From: Candidatus Binatia bacterium
GTDB lineage: Bacteria > Desulfobacterota > Binatia > UBA12015
Reading direction: 5' to 3'
Length of the DNA: 64,000 nt
NCBI GenBank assembly: GCA_029248525.1
Contig: JAQWJE010000039.1
Span: 124,001-188,000 of the forward strand
The notes under the pieces were generated by a model that made no database searches, was not told where the DNA came from, and was given only the letters and a program-made list of their open reading frames with translations. Shown in pieces: positions 7,810 through 15,684 of the stretch; the first letter of the stretch is position 1; each line of letters begins with the position of its first letter. The position numbers and the translations under genes were made by a program.

Positions 7810-9204
7810 ATGATGCGGCGTCGTGCACCTCGAATCAATCCGATTTTGCTGGGACTCTGCGCGGGCATTGTGATCGGTGCTCTACTGCTCGGCGGAGGCG
7901 GAGCCCAGCGGGTATCTGCGGTCGATCAGGACTCCTACGACGAGCTTGAGACCTTCACCAATATTCTGACGATCGTCCAGAAAAACTATGTCGAAGAAGT
8001 CGGTACGCAGGAGTTGATGGAGGGCGCTGTCAACGGGATGCTCGCCTCGTTGGACCCCCATAGTGCGTATCTCACGCCTGAACTCTACAAGGAATTGCAA
8101 GTCGACACCAAGGGCAGTTTCGGGGGACTGGGGATCGAGATCACCAATCGGAGCGGTGTTTTGACAGTGGTCTCGCCGATTGAAGACACCCCCGCTTTTC
8201 GTGCCGGTATCCAGCCGGGCGATCAGATTATCAAGATTGAGGAAGAACTGACCAAGGATATGTCGCTGATGGATGCGGTGAAGCTGATGCGCGGTCCGAG
8301 GGGAACCGACATCACCATCTCGATTCGTCGCGAGGGCGTAGCCGAATTTCTGGAAGTGACTCTGACCCGCGAAAATATTCAGATCGAGAGCGTCAAGTTC
8401 AAGACCCTCGATGGCGGGTATGGATATATCCGGATCACCCAGTTTCAGGAGCGAACCGGACCGGCCGTCCTCGAGGCTCTGGCCGAATTGGGCGATGGCG
8501 CGAACGGTCAGATGGAGGGTTTGATTCTGGATTTACGGAATGATCCCGGAGGGCTTCTCTCGCAGGCGGTTCAAGTCTCGGATGCGTTCCTCGATTCGGG
8601 AATGATCGTCTATACCGATGGCCGGCTCGAGAATCAGAAGCAGAAGTTCTTTGCCCGCAAGGCGGGCAGTCATATGGACTTTCCGATGATCGTCCTCGTC
8701 AATGGCGGTACGGCAAGTGCCGCGGAAATCGTTGCGGGCGCCCTTCAGGACCATCATCGTGCTCTGGTTCTCGGAACGGAGACCTTTGGCAAGGGATCGG
8801 TCCAAACCATTTTGCCACTTGATGAATCATCGGCACTACGATTGACGACGGCTCGTTACTACACGCCGAGCGGTCGGTCGATTCAGGCGACGGGGGTAGT
8901 CCCCGATATCTACTTCGAAAACGAAGTTTCAATCCAGCGGGGCCTCAAGCCGGCGGGCAAGCCGCTGGTGCTTCGCGAGTCCAATTTGCCAAAGCACCTC
9001 GAGAGCGGTGAACCGGGCCCGGAGGGCAAGGATGGCGAAGCAGTCGAGCCGGTCGAGGACGCCGAGCCTGTGGCCGCCGAGGAGGGCGAAGATCTCTCCC
9101 TGCCGAAGCTGGGCGAGCCCGGACGTGATCCCCAATTGGATAGAGCTCTGGATCTGCTCAAGAGCTGGCAAGTCTTCAGCACCATCGACGCGCAGCGCGG
9201 CTGA
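7810..9204 (+). CDS. ctpA: C-terminal processing peptidase (S41 family)
   Basis: 464 residues from ATG 7810, which has GGGGAA 7 bases upstream; an in-frame ATG at 7684 lies inside the previous gene and gives no signal sequence. Order: single N-terminal membrane anchor (residues 8-30), a helical segment ending SLDPHSAYL, a PDZ domain (about 90-185) and the S41 core. The catalytic Ser is Ser303 in GGTASAAE and the Lys is Lys328 in FGKGSVQT. The C-terminal tail is acidic. It should act in the periplasm, cutting substrates from their C-termini. Co-expression with the EnvC-like gene fits control of peptidoglycan remodelling. Confidence 0.93.
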   Translation: MMRRRAPRINPILLGLCAGIVIGALLLGGGGAQRVSAVDQDSYDELETFTNILTIVQKNYVEEVGTQELMEGAVNGMLASLDPHSAYLTPELYKELQVDTKGSFGGLGIEITNRSGVLTVVSPIEDTPAFRAGIQPGDQIIKIEEELTKDMSLMDAVKLMRGPRGTDITISIRREGVAEFLEVTLTRENIQIESVKFKTLDGGYGYIRITQFQERTGPAVLEALAELGDGANGQMEGLILDLRNDPGGLLSQAVQVSDAFLDSGMIVYTDGRLENQKQKFFARKAGSHMDFPMIVLVNGGTASAAEIVAGALQDHHRALVLGTETFGKGSVQTILPLDESSALRLTTARYYTPSGRSIQATGVVPDIYFENEVSIQRGLKPAGKPLVLRESNLPKHLESGEPGPEGKDGEAVEPVEDAEPVAAEEGEDLSLPKLGEPGRDPQLDRALDLLKSWQVFSTIDAQRG

Positions 9205-9210
9205 GGTTGC

Positions 9211-10602
9211 ATGGGGACCGATCCGTCAACGCGTGATCGCCGACGTGCGGTCTCGATCCGCCGGTTCGTGACCCGGATTCAGGTCGGGCTTGAGGAATCC
9301 TTCCCGGGGAAGTTCTGGATTGAGGGCGAAGTATCGGGCTTGAGCACCTCTCCGCAGGGCCATTTGTACTTTTCTCTCAAGGAGGAAAAGGCTCAGGTGT
9401 CGGTTGTTGTCTGGGCGAGTCGGGTGAGCGGACTCGCCGTCAAGCCGGCGGATGGAATGGCCGTTGTGGCCCGTGTCGCAAAGGTCGATTTTTACGGACC
9501 GAGCGGGCGTCTGTCGCTCCATCTGGATGGTCTCGAGGCGTGCGGCGAGGGGCAGATTGCCCGGCAATTGGAGGCGAATCGAAAGAAGTTTCAGGCAGAG
9601 GGTCTTTTCGCGGAAGCTCGCAAGCGTGCCCTGCCATTTCTGCCGAGAACGATTGGTGTCGTGACGGCTCGGCAGGGTGCCGTGATCCACGATATCCGGC
9701 GGACGATCGAACTTCGCTTTCCTGAACGGCGAATTCTTCTGCGGCCCGCACGCGTGCAGGGACCAGGGGCGGCGCGGGATATTGCCGAGGCAATCGATGA
9801 CCTGAATCAACAGCCAGAGGTTGACGTGCTGATCATCGGCCGTGGGGGTGGTTCGGTGGAGGATCTTTGGGCGTTTAATGAAGAGGCGGTGGTTCGCGCG
9901 ATCGCGCGGTCCGAGATTCCGGTAATTTCGGCGGTGGGCCATGAATCCGATTGGTCCCTGGCCGACGCCGTCGCCGATGTGCGCGCCGCGACGCCGACAG
10001 CAGCGGCGCAGATGGCGGTGCCCATCAGGGTGGAGTTGGAAAATGAAGTTGCGCAGCTCGCTCGTCGGTTGGACACAGCCGTCGCGGCCGGGTTGGAGAA
10101 ACGACGCAGCTTTCTCGAACGCGCGGCTGTGGTCCTGCGGGATCCGGAACGTCTGGTGGTAGAGCGCCGGTCTCAGTTGGGAGGAGTTGCCGGCCGCTTG
10201 CGGGGTGCACTTTTGGCCCTGACTCCGGTACGGCGACGTGACCTGGAGCTCTTCGGGCGGATGTTGCGTGAGCGACTTCCCCGGCCCGAAGTGCACGGCC
10301 ACCGACTCGATGACCTGAGCCGGCGAATGCTCCAGAGCATCTCGAAGCAGACCGACCGGGAAGGTACCCGGCTCGCTTCGCTCGGAGCGCAGCTGGATGC
10401 ACTGTCGCCGCTGGCCGTGCTCGATCGAGGGTTCGCTCTTGCCCGACGCTCCGATGGTTCGATCGTGCGCGAGGCAGCGAGCTTGAAGCCTTCGGAAAGT
10501 CTCCACTTGCGATTGGCTCAGGGGGCCGTTTCTGCTCGTGTGGAGAAGATTTTTGACACACTTGATGTGGATGAGGAGAACGATGACGGCAAAGAAATCT
10601 GA
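9211..10602 (+). CDS. xseA: Exodeoxyribonuclease VII large subunit
   Basis: 463 residues. N-terminal OB-fold (residues 13-110, with FWIEGEVSG and GHLYFSLKEE), then the catalytic domain with IGVVTARQGAVIHDI, the RGGGSVEDLWAFN motif and the GHESDW motif, all typical for XseA. The long C-terminal part (270-440) is charged and helical, as in the family. Exonuclease VII degrades single-stranded DNA from both ends and consists of one XseA and several XseB chains. ATG 9211 lies 6 bases after the ctpA stop. Confidence 0.96.
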   Translation: MGTDPSTRDRRRAVSIRRFVTRIQVGLEESFPGKFWIEGEVSGLSTSPQGHLYFSLKEEKAQVSVVVWASRVSGLAVKPADGMAVVARVAKVDFYGPSGRLSLHLDGLEACGEGQIARQLEANRKKFQAEGLFAEARKRALPFLPRTIGVVTARQGAVIHDIRRTIELRFPERRILLRPARVQGPGAARDIAEAIDDLNQQPEVDVLIIGRGGGSVEDLWAFNEEAVVRAIARSEIPVISAVGHESDWSLADAVADVRAATPTAAAQMAVPIRVELENEVAQLARRLDTAVAAGLEKRRSFLERAAVVLRDPERLVVERRSQLGGVAGRLRGALLALTPVRRRDLELFGRMLRERLPRPEVHGHRLDDLSRRMLQSISKQTDREGTRLASLGAQLDALSPLAVLDRGFALARRSDGSIVREAASLKPSESLHLRLAQGAVSARVEKIFDTLDVDEENDDGKEI

Positions 10603-10837
10603 GAAGCCGGGCAGCGACCTTACCTTTGAGGAAGCTATGGCCCAACTCGAGACGATCGTCTCCCGCCTGGAGCAAGGGAATGTTCCGCTGGAGCAATCGC
10701 TGGCGTCCTTTGAGGATGGTGTTGGTCTGTTGCGTGCCCTCCACAATCGACTCGGGGACGTCGAAAAGCGCGTCGAGGTATTGGTGCGGGATGCGGCTGG
10801 AGTCTTGCGTCAGGAAGATATGGGAGGGGACGAGTGA
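10583..10837 (+). CDS. xseB: Exodeoxyribonuclease VII small subunit
   Basis: 84 residues from ATG 10583 (GAGGAG just upstream). An in-frame ATG at 10538 would add 15 residues that do not fit the family. The core LTFEEAMAQLETIVSRLE and the following helix LASFEDGVGLLRALH match XseB. It overlaps the 3' end of xseA by 20 bases and its own stop overlaps the ispA start in a GTGA, so xseA-xseB-ispA are translationally coupled. Confidence 0.95.
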   Translation: MTAKKSEKPGSDLTFEEAMAQLETIVSRLEQGNVPLEQSLASFEDGVGLLRALHNRLGDVEKRVEVLVRDAAGVLRQEDMGGDE

Positions 10838-11742
10838 AGCCCGTTGATCTGGATGCTTATCTCGCGCAACGGCGCTCGGAGGTGGATCGGGAACTAAGGA
10901 GGATCCTCATCGCCCGTGAAGGGCGTCCGACGGCGCTGACTCGGGCAATGCAGTATGCAGTGCTGGGTGCCGGCAAGAGAATTCGTCCGATTCTGGCCAT
11001 GGCGGCGGCTGAAGCCGTCGGTGGCGGACGTTTGCGGCGCCGTGCGTTGCGCCCGGGCTGTGCTGTGGAAATGATCCATGCGTACTCGCTGGCACACGAT
11101 GATTTACCTGCCATGGATGACGACGACCTTCGTCGGGGCAAGCCCTCCTTGCACAAGAAATTCGACGAGGCGACAGCCATTCTGGCTGGCGACGCCTTGC
11201 TCACGGATGCGTTCGAGGTCCTGGTGCCTCGGGGTTCGCAGGGCCCCGAAGATACGGCTCGCAGCTTGCGTGTCGTGACGGAAATCGCTCAAGGCGCCGG
11301 GAGTACCGGGATGGTGGCAGGGCAGGTCGCTGACATGGCCTCAGAGGGGATGAAGCGACCGACGCGGCGCACTGTGGATGCGATTCATGCACGCAAGACA
11401 GGCGCATTGATTCGAGCTTCCGTCCGCGCGGGAGCCATCGTTGGCGGAGCAGATTCCGGGGAGCTGCGTGCTTTGACGCGCTTTGCGGAGAGTTTCGGGT
11501 TGGCCTTTCAAATTGTGGATGATCTCCTGGACGAGACGGCCGATGTCGCCATACTCGGGAAGGCCGCCGGGGGGGATCGTGCAAGAGGCAAGGCCACGTA
11601 TCCGGCGATCCTCGGTCTTGAGGGCGCCCGTGCCGCCGCCGAAAAGGAGCGCAAGACAGCGCTGCGCGCGCTTGCACGTTTCGGGCATCGTAGTGAGCCA
11701 CTAGGAGCGATCCTTGACCGCGTCTTTGCGCGAGCGTCTTGA
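10834..11742 (+). CDS. ispA: Farnesyl/geranyl diphosphate synthase (short-chain prenyltransferase)
   Basis: 302 residues from GTG 10834. GAGKRIRP near residue 45, the first aspartate-rich motif DDLPAMDDDDLRRG near 90 and the second DDLLDE near 230 mark a trans-isoprenyl diphosphate synthase that condenses isopentenyl diphosphate with allylic acceptors. The position after xseB is the usual site for ispA. In many bacteria the next gene is dxs; here dxs is missing and tlyA follows directly, overlapping by 29 bases. Chain length (C15 or C20) cannot be fixed by eye. Confidence 0.93.
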   Translation: MKPVDLDAYLAQRRSEVDRELRRILIAREGRPTALTRAMQYAVLGAGKRIRPILAMAAAEAVGGGRLRRRALRPGCAVEMIHAYSLAHDDLPAMDDDDLRRGKPSLHKKFDEATAILAGDALLTDAFEVLVPRGSQGPEDTARSLRVVTEIAQGAGSTGMVAGQVADMASEGMKRPTRRTVDAIHARKTGALIRASVRAGAIVGGADSGELRALTRFAESFGLAFQIVDDLLDETADVAILGKAAGGDRARGKATYPAILGLEGARAAAEKERKTALRALARFGHRSEPLGAILDRVFARAS

Positions 11743-12466
11743 TACGCGGATCGTTGCGCTCGGCCTCGCAGAGAGCCGGGAGCGCGCCAAGGGAGTGATT
11801 CTCGCTGGTCTGGTCAGCGTTGACGGCGAACGAATTACGCAAGCCGGGTTTCGCGTGCGCGAGGAACAGTCGATCGTCGTTGCGGGTCCGGAGCATCCCT
11901 TTGTGTCTCGCGGGGGTGTGAAATTGGATGGCGCGCTTCGGGCATTTGATTTCTCCGTGCGTGAACGGGTCTGTTTCGATGTGGGAGCCTCAACGGGCGG
12001 CTTTACGGACTGCCTTTTGCAGCGGGGCGCCTCCATCGTCCATGCGGTAGATGTGGGCTACGGTCAGCTGGCATGGAAGCTTCGGGAGGACTCTCGAGTC
12101 CTCGTGCGTGAGCGTACCAATGTGCGAACGCTCCCAGCGTCCTCTCTCGACCCGGTTCCCAGCCTTGCGGTCATCGATGCATCCTTTATTTCCCTGCGAT
12201 TGCTGCTCGCACCGACTCTCGCTCAACTCGGCGGATCGCGAGAGATTATTGCGCTGGTGAAGCCTCAATTCGAGGTCGGTCGCGAGAAGGTCGGCAAGGG
12301 CGGGCTGGTCAGCGATCCCGAAGTTCGACGCGAGGCGGTGGAAACGGTGTCCGAGGCCGCCGGGCAATTGGGTTTGCGGGTGGCGGGTATCAGCGATTCG
12401 ACGCTCCCGGGTGCAAAAAAAGGCAACGTCGAGATCTTCCTGTACCTGCAGGCCTCTGCCAGTTGA
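11714..12466 (+). CDS. tlyA: TlyA-family rRNA methyltransferase / hemolysin-like protein
   Basis: 250 residues from TTG 11714, with TTG 11726 an alternative. N-terminal S4 RNA-binding domain (RLDTRIVALGLAESRERAK, quoted as LGLAESRERAK, to VSVDGE), then an FtsJ-type Rossmann methyltransferase with FDVGASTGGFTDCLLQ and VKPQFEVGRE. TlyA proteins 2'-O-methylate rRNA in some actinobacteria; outside them the substrate is less certain. The start overlaps ispA by 29 bases. Confidence 0.9.
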   Translation: MTASLRERLDTRIVALGLAESRERAKGVILAGLVSVDGERITQAGFRVREEQSIVVAGPEHPFVSRGGVKLDGALRAFDFSVRERVCFDVGASTGGFTDCLLQRGASIVHAVDVGYGQLAWKLREDSRVLVRERTNVRTLPASSLDPVPSLAVIDASFISLRLLLAPTLAQLGGSREIIALVKPQFEVGREKVGKGGLVSDPEVRREAVETVSEAAGQLGLRVAGISDSTLPGAKKGNVEIFLYLQASAS

Positions 12467-12499
12467 AAGAAAAGCGCCCCCCGGGTAACTAGGGACACC

Positions 12500-12943
12500 G
12501 TGGGATGGTTTACGACAGAGAAAAGCGCGGTCGCCGATGAACTGGAGGCTCTCTACAGCGAGTACCGTCGACTCGAGCGACAACTCGACGAGCATGCCGA
12601 AAAAGCGCCGTATCCGCAGGTCGCCACCCGACTCAAGGCGCTTTTGGTGAACGAGGGCGAGAATGCAGCCAGCGTGTCGGCTCGTTTGGCCGTGCTGGGG
12701 CGCTACGCCGAGTCGGATGGCACCGCTCGTCTTCGTGACGGTAGCAACTCATGGGAGCGCCTGATCGGGAATCTGGACGATTATCGGGCCTTGATTCGCA
12801 CTCTGGGGCAACTCTTTGTCCGCTGGGATGATGAGAGCCCGGAGGACGCCCTGCTGGTTCGAGACCTGCGAGAGAGAGCGCAGTTCGGTCGGATGGAAAT
12901 ATCCGATATGATCTCCCGCGCCGATCCGCATGCCTTGAATTGA
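12500..12943 (+). CDS. Hypothetical helical cytosolic protein
   Basis: 147 residues from GTG 12500, preceded by AGGGA. No signal peptide or membrane segment. The composition is rich in Glu, Arg, Leu and Ala, and predicted by eye to form four long helices: 8-35, 42-70, 78-110 and 113-143. Short motifs such as HAEKAPYPQ, NSWERL and QFGRMEISDMI stand out, but I recognise no family. It sits between tlyA and rpoZ on the same strand, 33 bases after tlyA. Coding is supported by codon usage like that of its neighbours. Confidence 0.6.
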   Translation: MGWFTTEKSAVADELEALYSEYRRLERQLDEHAEKAPYPQVATRLKALLVNEGENAASVSARLAVLGRYAESDGTARLRDGSNSWERLIGNLDDYRALIRTLGQLFVRWDDESPEDALLVRDLRERAQFGRMEISDMISRADPHALN

Positions 12944-13003
12944 TTGATTTCAGGGGGCTTTTTCTCTTTGCCGGGGCACTCGCGGTTCGTTAAGGTCTCC
13001 AAT

Positions 13004-13201
13004 ATGGCACGAGTTACCGTTGAAGATTGTCTTGAAAAGGTCCCTAGTCGTTTTGAGTTGGTCACTCTGGCGGCCCGAAGGGCAAAGCAGTTGCTCAAGG
13101 GTTCGCGTCCGCTGATCGATTCTTCGAACAAGGAAGTCGTCAGCGCACTTCGTGAGATCGCCGCGGGTAAGGTAACCGCGGTGCGATCCGACGAGGACTG
13201 A
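13004..13201 (+). CDS. rpoZ: RNA polymerase omega subunit
   Basis: 65 residues from ATG 13004 with AAGG eight bases upstream. It starts [13 protein letters not shown] and has [14 protein letters not shown], the defining omega helix, and ends acidic (SDED). Omega assists assembly of core polymerase through beta-prime. An in-frame ATG at 12944 would add 20 residues not seen in the family. The stop codon overlaps a CTG of the following sigma-factor frame (CTGA), echoing the NTGA junctions elsewhere. Confidence 0.93.
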   Translation: MARVTVEDCLEKVPSRFELVTLAARRAKQLLKGSRPLIDSSNKEVVSALREIAAGKVTAVRSDED

Positions 13202-13398
13202 TCAGGGTCTCGTTTCTGAAACCTCGCAACAAGCAATCCACACCGGAGAAGACCCCGGTCCTGGAAGCCGAGATTCTTTCTCCCGAACCGGGGGAGAGCA
13301 AGGAGGTACCGCTCTCGACGGATGATGTCGAGGAAGCGATCCTTGTCTCGGAGGAGGAAGCAGGCTTTCCGAATCCGACAGATGATCTCGTCGAGGTC

Positions 13399-14316
13399 GT
13401 GACTCCCGAGCCCTCCACGGGTGGAGGGGGCGGGTCGGAAGGGTTGGTACCCGCCGATCCCCTCCAGCAATATCTCGCCGAAGTGCGGCGCCATCCGCTT
13501 CTGGATGCGGACGAGGAACATGCCCTGGCGGTTCTCTGGCAGGAGGACGGCGATCGAGAAGCGGCCCGACAATTGGTGACTGCCAATTTGCGGCTGGTCG
13601 TCTCCATCGCGCGTCGCTATGAGCGAGCCTTCAGAAACCTTCTCGATCTGGTGCAGGAAGGGAATATCGGTCTGATGGAGGCCCTGAAGAATTTTGACCC
13701 GCACCGTGGCGTTCGTTTTCCGTCGTATGCCGTCTGGTGGATTCGCGCGTACGTGATTCGCTACGTGATGAATAATTGGCGCCAAGTGAAACTTGGGACT
13801 ACGCAGGCTCAGCGAAAGCTGTTTTTTAACCTGCAGAAGGAGAAAGACCGCCTGGAGCGGGAAGGTTTCTCTCCTGACCCGAAGCTGATTGCTGACCGTC
13901 TTGCGGTCAAGCCATCGGAAGTCATCGAGATGGACCAGCGTCTATCGGGCCGCGATCTGTCCGTCGATACGCCGGTGGGCGAGGGCGGCGAGTCCACGAT
14001 GCTGGACTTCCTCGGCACTGGCTCCGAGGACGCCGAATCCAGTTATGCTGACGCGCAAGCCCGCCATCTCATTGCCACGAAGATCCGCGAGTTTGGCGAT
14101 GAGCTGACCGGCAAGGACCACGAAATTTTTCACGAACGCATGATCGCCGAGGATCCGATGACCCTTCGTGAGTTGGGCGAACGTTACGAGATCAGCCGTG
14201 AGCGAGTCCGGCAGCTTGAAGATCGGATTCGAAAGCGTCTCCGACTTTTTCTGGTCGAGGCGATCCCTGATATCGCTGATGTTGAAGTGCGGCAGTCCAT
14301 CACCGAGAGCTCCTGA
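13399..14316 (+). CDS. rpoH: RpoH-type (sigma-32-like) sigma factor; true start probably further upstream
   Basis: 305 residues from GTG 13399. Regions 1.2-2 are seen as DPLQQYLAEVRRHPLL and NLRLVVSIARRY / LDLVQEGNIGLMEA / FDPHRGVRFPSYAVWWIRA. Residues 138-146 read AQRKLFFNL, the RpoH box. Region 4.2 has LRELGERYEISRERVRQLE. The factor should direct heat-shock-type transcription. The same frame stays open back to 13171 and encodes a coding-like acidic stretch, but has no ATG, GTG or TTG before 13399. GTG 13399 has a poor SD. A CTG start at 13198 (overlapping the rpoZ stop) or 13216 would add 67 or 61 residues. Confidence 0.88.
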   Translation: MTPEPSTGGGGGSEGLVPADPLQQYLAEVRRHPLLDADEEHALAVLWQEDGDREAARQLVTANLRLVVSIARRYERAFRNLLDLVQEGNIGLMEALKNFDPHRGVRFPSYAVWWIRAYVIRYVMNNWRQVKLGTTQAQRKLFFNLQKEKDRLEREGFSPDPKLIADRLAVKPSEVIEMDQRLSGRDLSVDTPVGEGGESTMLDFLGTGSEDAESSYADAQARHLIATKIREFGDELTGKDHEIFHERMIAEDPMTLRELGERYEISRERVRQLEDRIRKRLRLFLVEAIPDIADVEVRQSITESS

Positions 14317-14358
14317 CCTTCGCCCATCATCGCGACGAAGCGAGGCGGGCTTCAGGGC

Positions 14359-15042
14359 TCAATATCCCATGGCCGAGAGAAAGTCCTGCAGTTTACCAAA
14401 GCGCATATAGGGATTTGTGCGGACTTCCTGTCCAATGGTCGACGTCGTCTGGGGAGAATAGTTGTGGCCCGGAAAGAGCACGGTAGGCTCCGGAAGCTTC
14501 TTGAGTGTGTCCTGGAGCGAGCGGTATAGATCCTCCGGGTTGCTGCCGGGGAGATCGACCCGTCCGCAGGCGCCAATGAACAGGGTGTCTCCGGAGACTA
14601 AATGGCCGTCGACCAGAAAGCACTGGGATCCCGGGGTATGGCCCGGCGTATGCAGGAACTTGATTTCGATATCGCCGGCCATGCAGGTGTCGCCGCCTTC
14701 GGTGGCGACCATATCGGAGTCCGAGAGTTCGGCTACCTTGTGGGCATACGGGACCTCGCTCTTGTGCAGGTGGATCTTGACCGACTTTTTGGCGATCAGC
14801 TCGGCGGCACCGTCGATTTCCATCCCCATCATCGAACCTCCCATATGATCGGGATGAAAATGGGTGACCAGACCTGCGGTGATTTTCATGTCGTCGGCCT
14901 CGGCAATATTGCAGATGGCGTCGATATCCCACGCGGCATCAATCACGACGCACTCATGTTTCTCGCGGTCCCCCACAAGATAAGCAAAGTTTTGCATCGG
15001 GCCGATTTCAATTTGTTTCAGGTACAAGCGATCTTCAGGCAT
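14359..15042 (-). CDS. Metallo-beta-lactamase-fold hydrolase (glyoxalase II / persulfide dioxygenase-like)
   Basis: 227 residues. The metal motif THFHPDHMGG is complete, followed by HTPGHTPGS, SGDTLF and FPGHNYSP, which give the two-metal set of the glyoxalase II branch. The natural substrate could be a glutathione or other thiol ester, or a persulfide; the C-terminal substrate domain of classical GloB is absent and the end is short (NPYMRFG motif). It overlaps the upstream cobalamin adenosyltransferase by 8 bases, so they form an operon. Confidence 0.85.
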   Translation of the reverse strand: MPEDRLYLKQIEIGPMQNFAYLVGDREKHECVVIDAAWDIDAICNIAEADDMKITAGLVTHFHPDHMGGSMMGMEIDGAAELIAKKSVKIHLHKSEVPYAHKVAELSDSDMVATEGGDTCMAGDIEIKFLHTPGHTPGSQCFLVDGHLVSGDTLFIGACGRVDLPGSNPEDLYRSLQDTLKKLPEPTVLFPGHNYSPQTTSTIGQEVRTNPYMRFGKLQDFLSAMGY

Positions 15043-15664
15043 TGCCCTCTCCGTTATCCGATTTTCCGAGCCGCAGACCTTTTTCCCAAAGGATTTCGGG
15101 CGTCCCGGTGTGATGTGATATCCACCGCGCCAGAACGAAGAGGAGGTCCGAGAGTCGGTTCAGATACTTCAGAACCTCCGGGCTTGCGGTTTCTTCGCGG
15201 TGCAGTCGGAGGACGTCTCGCTCAGCCCGACGACAAACGGTTCGTGCAAGATGGAGACTGGCAGCGACGCGTCCACCAGCGGGCAGAATGAATGATTTCA
15301 GATCTTCAAGGTCCTCCTGACAACGATCGATGGTCTGTTCGAGTGCGAGAACTTCTGCCTCGCCGATCGTGATCATGCCCGGATACGTTTCCCCGGCCGG
15401 TGTGGCGAGTTCGCTTCCCAGGTCGAAGAGTTCGTTCTGCAGGCCCTCGAGGATGTCTCCGAGCTGGCGAGCCGCTTCGACGCCTTTCCCGACCGAGATT
15501 TCGTCGTTGGCGGCGCGGGCGACACCGAGGACGGAATTAAGTTCGTCGACCGTACCATAGGCTTCGACTCGGAGAGAATCCTTGTGTGTGCTGGCGCCCC
15601 CGACCAGTCGAGTCTCACCGGCGTCGCCGGTTCGGGTGTATACGCGATTGATCCGAATTGCCAT
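15035..15664 (-). CDS. Cob(I)alamin adenosyltransferase, PduO type
   Basis: 209 residues. Family motifs are TRTGDAGETRLVGG (residues 10-23, ATP binding), EAYGTVDELNSVLG and, near the C-terminus, RTVCRRAERDVLRL and NRLSDLLFVLARW. It transfers the adenosyl group of ATP to reduced cobalamin, giving adenosylcobalamin for enzymes such as methylmalonyl-CoA mutase. It is the first gene of an operon with the hydrolase that overlaps it. Confidence 0.95.
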   Translation of the reverse strand: MAIRINRVYTRTGDAGETRLVGGASTHKDSLRVEAYGTVDELNSVLGVARAANDEISVGKGVEAARQLGDILEGLQNELFDLGSELATPAGETYPGMITIGEAEVLALEQTIDRCQEDLEDLKSFILPAGGRVAASLHLARTVCRRAERDVLRLHREETASPEVLKYLNRLSDLLFVLARWISHHTGTPEILWEKGLRLGKSDNGEGNA

Positions 15665-15684
15665 TTTCTACCTTCCGAGGTCTT

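Noticed and set aside
12781-13785. Minus-strand open frame of 334 codons across rpoZ and rpoH
   Set aside because: It covers three well-supported plus-strand genes and shows no recognisable domain.
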